DNA from: Centroberyx gerrardi
Lineage: Eukaryota; Chordata; Actinopteri; Beryciformes; Berycidae
Direction of reading: 5' to 3'
Length of the DNA: 64,000 nucleotides
Assembly (NCBI RefSeq): GCF_048128805.1
Contig: NC_136008.1
Location: forward strand, 17,153,572 to 17,217,571
Shown: piece after piece, positions 56,448 to 64,000 of the stretch
How positions within the stretch are numbered: position 1 is the first letter of the stretch
Layout: every line of letters begins with the position of its first letter
Program-made: the position numbers and the translations under genes
Notes under the pieces: model-generated
Databases searched by the model: none
What the model was told of the DNA's origin: nothing
What the model saw: only the letters and a program-made list of their open reading frames with translations

Positions 56448-59346
56448 TCTGGTTGTAAGTCCAGTCTGGGGAGAGGGATCCATCATTCTCCCAGACAGTT
56501 GACTGGCAAAGTGGCAGTGCCTCTCAAAGGTGCATAGGCATTTAAAAAGTGTGTTTACTATGCTTTATCTATGTATGTCTTTCTGTGTAATTTGTGCTTG
56601 AATGCCTTTTTACTGCTTTAGAAGATCCATCCGTGCGATTGCTCTTGATTCGTTTTCTCTTTCATGCTCAGAGGACTGGCAAAGCTACTGAAAAGCATTG
56701 TCAAAATACAAATAACCAACCATCCAGAGTTGTTGGAATTGTTTGGAAGTCATTTTTTGGCTGCGTTTGAGAGATGATGGGCCCTTTAATGGCCAAATTG
56801 GCTGACTGTCATTTTCTCAAATCTTGAGATATTGCTGTCAAGATGGTCCGCATAAATGCCTCACTCAAAGTAGAACAGAAAAACAAGTTTAATGTAAGGA
56901 CAAAACTAATGCTGTAAGGTTTTTTTTAGGCAAACACATGATTAAATCTTTCTGCAGTAATTTCTCCAGGGTTCTGTAAGTTTGATAGCAATGCTATTTC
57001 TAAAAATCAGACAAGACACGAACAGATATGCTCTTCAGGACTAATTGCCTCTGGAGAAAGCCCCTTCTCACATGTGCAGTTAGTGGAGTTATTATTATTA
57101 CCTCTCCAGGCTTATGATGGGTTCAGGTCTCAGGTGACTGGAGGCAGCACCTCTTTGCAGTAAGTAGAGAGGGAATTATTCGCCGTCTATCTGTGGCTGG
57201 CAGGGAGATGGTTAGGGTTAGTGTACTTTCAAGGGCCTGTTCCACCCATTAGGTCCCCGGCTCTGTGTTTCTGTGCTCTGCTGGGCCCAGACACAATGCT
57301 AATTACCTCTGATAATGGGTAGAAAGGGAGAGACAAACACAAACCAATCAAGAGTGGCAAGTGTCAAATGGGTGTACATAAATTTACATTTGTGAAGAAT
57401 TCTGTCTCTCTCTCAAACAGACTGTTCTCACTGTGCGTGAAGACTGCCAAGGGCTTGTGTTTATAGTGAGCTGGAACTGCCACAGGCAAGATGGTAGCTG
57501 CTATTTAAGTTCAAAGACATCGGCTGTGATTGAGAAGACACATTGCTCTTTGATTTACCGGTGTGTATGAGTGTGCTCGCCTTAATGCTGCTACTGCACC
57601 ATCCACAGCGCTCACATCATTAGGGACTGTCCATGGGAAGACTACCTGTTACAACATGCCATGTATGCCAACGGTGGTCTAGCTAGTCCTCTCTCTCCAG
57701 ATTTACCTTGTCTGATGTTGTAGTCTGCTCTGTAGTTCTGCTACTCTGTGTTCACATCACTAGCAGCAAGATTGTGGTGCGACTGTATGATGGTTGGTGT
57801 AAGCTAGATTATTGCTATCTGTTGTGTCAGTGGTGTTGCAGCCGGTGATGTTGTGGTAATATTAAAAGGAAGGTAACCGGCAACTGGAGCTCATGCATTA
57901 TACAAACGAAAAGGCTAGACTGTTTGGAAGACTATTTACCTTAATCACTGTGATACTGTGGAACATATAGCATGTGACTGGATGCTAATGGACTATATCG
58001 CCCAAAAGTTGATCTGCTGCCAACTTCTCCTCTGTGACAAATGAAGAAATGAGGCAACCATGATTAACATGTGCTGACATTTCTATGATTGTATAATGTG
58101 AAAGGACTCCCTGCAGTTGGTGTCTGTCAGTTGTCTGCAGTGTGAGTTTGTAAGGTAACATGCTGTTAACATGCTATTTTATGCTTTGTTTTGTTTCCTC
58201 GTGTTCTATTTTGTTGCATGCTGTTGCATATTAGTTAGATCTAGGTATGCTGTATAAGGGTTATACAGTATAAATATACCTGACTTGACTTAAGGTAAAA
58301 ATACTATAGTACTACTCACTGGCAAGCACCTCTTGTTATTTTAGGTCTTTTCTGGTTCTATTAATTCTAGACAGACTGAAGGCAGCACTCGCGCCGGAGT
58401 GAGTCAAAGTGCAACCATAAACAAAGTGAAGAGAAATCAATTACAGCTATAAATAGGCATAATATATTTTTAAATCAGACAGCTCCACATTTTGGCTAAC
58501 AACCTTAGGTGCAGAGGGTAGCAATTTAAAGATTCTCAAAATTAATTGGACAAAGTAGCCTACCTTGTTCTGATAAAGTCAGCTCATTAAATCATTTTGT
58601 ATCACTCCTTTGAGAAAAGTGTGGTCATTTTGATTTTGCTCCAAATTATAGTAATTTTCTTTTGGAGAAATTAAAAACAACTTTCACTATAACACATTTC
58701 CAACTAATGAGGGTTACACTGAATTTCTTAGCTACTCTAATACCAAGACAATGTGCAGCTACAATGCACTGTATACAGTAGATTTGGATCAAACAGCTCT
58801 GCTTTGAAATGGAGACACGTTGAAGAGACACACTGGATCTTTGTGAACGTTTTGTGCATTTTTATCGCACCATTAACCTTTTCTCCTCCACTCTTCTCTC
58901 CTGAGCTCTGGAACATCATTGCGCTCGGACCACACTGCTTATGGGCAAGCCTGTGCTTGCTCATGACTGACAAACATCCCCTCTCCCTTCCTCAAAGGGG
59001 TCGGGGTCGGGTTGAGAATAGTAATTCCTAAGGACATATTTTCTCTGCATCTGAATACAGCAATGGGTATTCTTTTTGATCTTGATAATGAAACAGTGAC
59101 TCATTTTATGAAAGTGCAATGTTAACATTAATCTGAAGTGAAGTTTTCAATGGGTTGTTTATTGAGTTTAGTTATCATACAACACAGACAGGAGTGTTGT
59201 TGAAGTCTATTAAGGAGATTTTGTCTATTACCTCTCACCATGAACATCAAACAGGATACAAGACTGTAACCTTGCAGAACAGAAAAAATCAAAGCACTGA
59301 CCAAACTGATTACCCTTGTGCTCACCTTGTGATCTGATAGCTCTGT

Positions 59347-59349
<3 letters not shown>

Positions 59350-59403
<54 letters not shown>

Positions 59404-59410
59404 AAGAGAG
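59350..59410. repeat. (GA)n microsatellite, about 30 units
   Basis: A GA run with two AAAG interruptions. Confidence 0.95.
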
Positions 59411-60530
59411 CACAGGAAAGGCTGGTTGTAATCTCTCTGACGAGAGGATATGATACTTTTTATGCAGATTTCATGCAGAGTATTTTTAACCATGCAAACT
59501 CTGGTGGATAACAAATTGTTTGTTTTGGGGCTTTGACACTTTGTTTGAATATGTAAATATTACAGAGGGAAAATGCAGGAAGAGAGGGAGGGAAGGGAGA
59601 GATAACACTGCTCATTTGCAATCAAGACTTGAGATTAGATGATGGAGCACTTGTTGGTAACAGTGCAATAGGTGGAGATTAGAGCACTTAGCCTCTTCAG
59701 ACTGGATGCATGCGACGCCTGCCTACTCGCGGACTATTCCTGGCCAACTCCAATTAAGAACATTCTGAGGTTATGCACATCCGCCCCCTCATATCCTCCC
59801 CTCACATCCACCTCTCCCCCGTGTTCATGGTCTAAAATCAGCCTAATTTTGGAGGTGACCTGCTGCTCCCAAGATTAAGTTATGTATCATTCTCCTAATC
59901 CTTGCTGACAAGTGTGTGAGTGGTGAAGCCAACTTCTGCAGCATGTCATCCACTAACAGATGGCATAAATCATTCTCTTAAACGCTGCATTAAGTATTAA
60001 TCATTCTCAGTGCTGTCACTGTCACACTGCTCGGTGGGCCGCGGGCGTGCAAAGTGTGATTAATGGAGGTGGAGATTTAAGGAGCCACATTCGAGCCCCC
60101 ACCCCTTTTACCTAGCATCCCCTATCGGCTGCGGCAGGACTGATGGGGCACCTACCCTTCCACAACAATGACCTCGCCGAAGTGGCCAGATGGATCATAG
60201 GGGATAATTTGCTCCCCGGTTTGGCTCTACCCCCACTGTCTCATCTGGGACGGATAGAGCAGTAGAGCTGAGGTACCATCATCATTTGTCACGATTGGTG
60301 TGAAGTTATGTTTCAGCCGGCTTTTTCAGAGAGTTCACTCGCCTTTGTTTTTTTAAATTGAGACAGACAGAAGAAGAAGAGAGTCTCAACCTCACTGGGC
60401 GCTACATGTAATATTCAGTTGTTTGGGGAAGAGGACCAGATTGTCATGGAATTATCTTTCTCAGATGAATCTCAATTTCTTTGACAAAACTCAATGGAAC
60501 AAGAAATTGTATTTTTGTAACATTTTGACA

Positions 60531-60908
60531 GTCCAGATTGGAGCTGAACAATTAATTGAAGAAAAAAAAAAAGTTGAAATCGCAATATGAACTTCTGCAA
60601 TTTCCAAACCACAGAGGCTGCAATCAAATGCTTAAGAGAGAGGGGCGTACAAAATTGATTTCTGTGTTTTAGAGCTCCAGGTAATCTTTGGTCCATGAAT
60701 CAAGTTCAATATTGGTGAAAACCTTTCATCATACTCAAACTCAGTAAATCCTGCACACTGACAGCTATTTTTTTTTTTTAAACAAAATCACTTTTCTTTA
60801 AACAATTTTAAAGTTCTAAAAAATGTATGACAAGAAAAACTTAAAATCGCAACTGTCAAATAATCGCAATTAGATCTTTTGTCAATATCTTTCAGCCCTA
60901 GCCCAGAT
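60531..60908. mobile_element. Non-autonomous hAT-type MITE with 8-bp target duplication
   Basis: The element spans 60539-60900 (362 bp). Flanks are gtccagat (60531-60538) and gcccagat (60901-60908), 7 of 8 identical. The ends tggagctgaacaatt and aatatctttcagcccta are imperfect inverted repeats. Internal 'aaatcgcaa' copies occur near both ends. There is no transposase frame. Confidence 0.8.
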
Positions 60909-62337
60909 CTTTCATTGTATGCTTTCTCTATGATGACATCGTCGTCTTTCTGAAATCCCTAGTGGGGAATTTCCCCGGCCTGTTAACTAAACTAAGTTGA
61001 TTGGTTTATATAAGTGCTGTCATATTGCCGGGCTCCACGCTCCTACAGCTGGACCCTCCAAGCCTCTGCTCCTGTTGCTTTTCTAATCCTCACATTTCAT
61101 TGACGTCTTTGCTGTCCACATCCTTTGTCATCAAAGAAATTAGTAATGTAGCTCAGTGATATTAGTTTTTAGTACAAACCTAATCCTCTCTGGAGTGAAC
61201 AGATTTCTCTTCATCACATTTCAAATACCTAAAATGTCCTTCCAGTGATGTGCAGTGGCAGCGCCTGGCTTTAACATTAACATGCTCTTCTGTTTCTCCC
61301 CACACTCGTTTGCCACCCTTGCCCCTTGGTGCCTTAGCTCGTGCTCTTTTTGCCAGTGCCCTTAATCTGATGTTGATGCAAAGTGAAAGACCACTGGCGC
61401 TCCTCCGACATCCCTACTCTGCCCCCTCTGTGTCTCCTCTCCAATATACTGCCTTTGCATTCCATTTGCCTAGCTCCGGGCTCCAAGCTTTCCCCCCGAC
61501 CCTCCGCTCCCCCCTCAGCTCCGCTGCTGCTGGAATGCTGGACCCTGAGCTGCAGCTGATGTGGTTTGGCGAGCCGGAAGAAGTGAGATACAGTGCATAA
61601 TTATGTTGTCCGAGGACATCATGATGGAAACATCTCCGTCCTAGACACAGCAGCGGGATTGTATCTCTCTGCATCCTTCTTTGTGCAGAATTAGTGAAAT
61701 CGAGGCTTATCCTGTCCGTGAAGTACTGACTGCAGCTGATGGCAGCTGGAGGAAGTGAGTTAGTGCTTGTTTTGTCCAATCGGAACTGTTCTCTCCTCAA
61801 AATAGCTTGCTAGAGAGATTCTGACAAGATGTTCTCTTGCATGCAATGCTCAAGATTACTATAGTGGAGGTATTTTTGGGTGTTATGCTACAAAACCCTA
61901 TTAAGTCTCCAGCTTTGGTGTCAGGGTTCTTCCTCAGGATCGTGTACACAGCTCTCACCGTGGTCTCAAACCTCGTGTGGATGTTGAATCAAATTAATGG
62001 ATAAAGTTAAGACATGTTCTACCAGCATCCCACAGTTCTCTTAGCAATTAACCTTGAAAGATAACCCCGGGAAAGTTATTGGACATTATTTCTCTCCCTC
62101 AATCTGTTTCTCTGAATGTACATTTGTGCAGTTAGGCCATGAACACGTTAATCAGTTTGTGGTTGAGCTTCACAAGTTGTGCTGCCTCACAACTTCCAGC
62201 TGGATGAAATTGCCAGTAAACGTGACGGTGCCAGGCTGTGTCTTGATGTGCCATTAAAGACAACTAATTTTGTCAGTGGCACCAGGCTGCACACACGTGA
62301 CTCGGAACAATGGGGGAGACGCAGATGCATGCGTGTG

Positions 62338-62375
62338 CACACATACACACACACACACACATACACACACACACA
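62338..62375. repeat. (CA)n microsatellite with CATA interruptions
   Basis: A CA run interrupted twice by CATA units. Confidence 0.9.
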
Positions 62376-64000
62376 AATAAAAACACTAGGGACCATAAAC
62401 AATTACACAAACAGTATGAATGACGCTTGCATTTACAAAAGATACACATTCCATCAACACCTGCGTTCAAAGCTGGAGTGAAATTGCAATTTCATGGAAC
62501 TCGCCAGACATAACAATAGCAGTCCAATTCCAGCATAATTAGATTTATAATTAGAAGACGAATGGATCTCTCTTAACATCTTTCTGAACATAAGCTAGAC
62601 AGACGCATGCTGAGAAAATGTGAAGCATGCCAGCAGGGGCTCCACCTATACGGAAGTGAATGGGATGGCGGAAGGGGGATATTAGAGAAGCAAGACTCAT
62701 TAAAAGCCGCGCAGACCCCAGGTCAGCCTGATGCCAGGTGTCCCCCGGTCTCTCGACCTTTCATCTTCTCAGTGAGGGGCCTTAAACCGCTTGATCACTG
62801 ATTAAGACCCTTAACTCATTTTAGTTTACCTGTGTAATGAGGCTGTAAAAGTCCCAGTGTTGAGACTGGTAGTAAAATGGCCCTTTAGAAACTATGCCAT
62901 TGTGTTATGTATGTTCTAAAATATACCTCTAAAAGTATAGATGCTATTGACTGTGCACAATTGTTAGAAATTCATTATTAATGAAATGTATTTAAACTGC
63001 AAATTAGAAAGTTAGAGACTCTACAGAGGATTGAGTGTCCATGTATATTTAATGTTTTGAATAAGCTTTATTCTGGAGTTTGACAATTTTCCTGCTCCCA
63101 ACAATTCATTTTCCTAAACTACCTCCCGTCTAAGACTTTGGAGAGGCACGGTTATACCTTCATGGAAGATATTATTACAGAAATTGTGCTATTTATGAGA
63201 GGTAAAAAAAGGAAGCTGCAAGTAGACATCTCATGAAAGGATTGGATTATTTTCTGACCTTTTAGTAAATCGGATTGGTCTTTAAAAGCAGTTAAGACCT
63301 TTCACAATGTGCCACCATGAAAATGTACATTTGTGGGGCATTTATGATTTGTGGAAAATGATCCCCACTTTTAAGCTGTAGTGACTAGGGGAGTGCTGAT
63401 TCATTTCTACTCCAAATAATTACCCAAAAGCAGTGTTGGATTTTGAACAGATATTCTAGAAAAAACAGTAATTGCTTTTTGCTTAGCTATTGTTATTGTG
63501 TCAAAGCACACAATCTCTGAATATATGGAGGTAAATGCATATTTCTATTCCTATCAGCTGGATAATTTAAAAATAAAAAATTGATAAATTAAAAATTTGG
63601 AGATGTAAAACCATTGCAATCTGAAATGATTTCCCTTAGAAAACAAATACCATCTGTATCCATCTGTTTTATGAAGTGATATGCTGTATATTTGAAAGTG
63701 GGCATTTATTTTAATGTTACACTCAAAAGAGAATGCCCTCTAACAATTAGGTTCAGCTGTAAAATGAAAGCCTGTACATACAGGTACATTGACACATTCA
63801 AGACATTGACACATGACATGGACATGCCTCATATGCATAAGATTAGCTATGTGCTTCGTCATTGCATGTGATATATGAAAACTTAAAGTGAAAATAGCAT
63901 GATTCCACTATGGAGAGGTCTCAGGGTAAATGAGAGGCAATCAGAGGCAATGATGATCACAGGAGAATGGCCTAAGCAACTAGACAAGGAAGTGACATTT

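Larger units (their letters stand above)
55000..64000 (+). other. Giant first intron, last part
   Basis: No exon recognised. It contains the microsatellites at 55727, 56392, 59350 and 62338 and a hAT-type MITE at 60531. Repeat-free stretches of mixed composition at about 59990-60330 and 62480-62800 could be regulatory. A 116-codon open frame at 61250-61600 shows no family resemblance. Confidence 0.45.

Noticed and set aside
61250-61600. 116-codon plus-strand open frame in the giant intron
   Set aside because: There is no domain, no good splice borders and no Cys, TM or coiled-coil pattern suggesting a protein. It is probably chance in GC-richer DNA.

Overview
The window looks like genomic DNA from a ray-finned (teleost) fish. 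The genes are split by short introns with canonical GT-AG junctions, the proteins are vertebrate families (GMEB, DCBLD, C2H2 zinc fingers), there are many long (CA)n and (CT)n microsatellites, and several interspersed repeats are of kinds common in teleosts, including two short hAT-type elements with 8-bp target duplications. No bacterial genes, CRISPR arrays, rRNA or tRNA genes were seen.

Layout. 1-3.9 kb: the 3' part of a zinc-finger gene with two AT-hooks (+), resembling ZNF576 at its visible N-terminal end. 5.6-10.1 kb: a complete 852-codon zinc-finger gene (+) with 11 fingers of mixed C2H2/C2HC type and a C-terminal region carrying CtBP-type PxDLS motifs and SUMO-consensus sites. 10.98-13.2 kb: a third zinc-finger gene (+) of 618 codons, starting in a 27-bp coding exon. 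14.6-25.8 kb: a DCBLD1-like receptor (-), 15 coding exons and 672 codons, with signal peptide, CUB, LCCL, discoidin and transmembrane segments and a tail with nine YxxP motifs. 26.7-34.56 kb: gmeb1 (+), 481 codons, with a SAND domain. 37.1 kb to the window end: one signal-peptide exon of an unidentified secreted or membrane protein (+), followed by an intron of more than 26 kb filled with microsatellites, low-complexity tracts, transposon remnants and some unique stretches.

All exon joins for the four complete genes were worked out by hand. Every junction keeps frame, and each coding sum is a multiple of three, so the models are internally consistent, but no transcript data were available. 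The three zinc-finger genes share orientation and are probably nuclear DNA-binding regulators; gmeb1 is a SAND-domain transcription factor. The DCBLD1-like gene and gmeb1 are head to head with short spacing and may share promoter sequence.

The most unusual things seen are: a 92-bp, about 98% identical copy of the PxDLS-encoding exon segment in intron 1 of the same gene; the combination of C2HC-type fingers, PxDLS motifs and SUMO sites in that gene; an exact two-finger-period duplication in the third zinc-finger gene; an unexplained exon-like open segment in intron 1 of the DCBLD1-like gene; an 800-bp polypyrimidine tract; and a compact G-quadruplex-type repeat. I found no clear evidence of a wholly new biological system.
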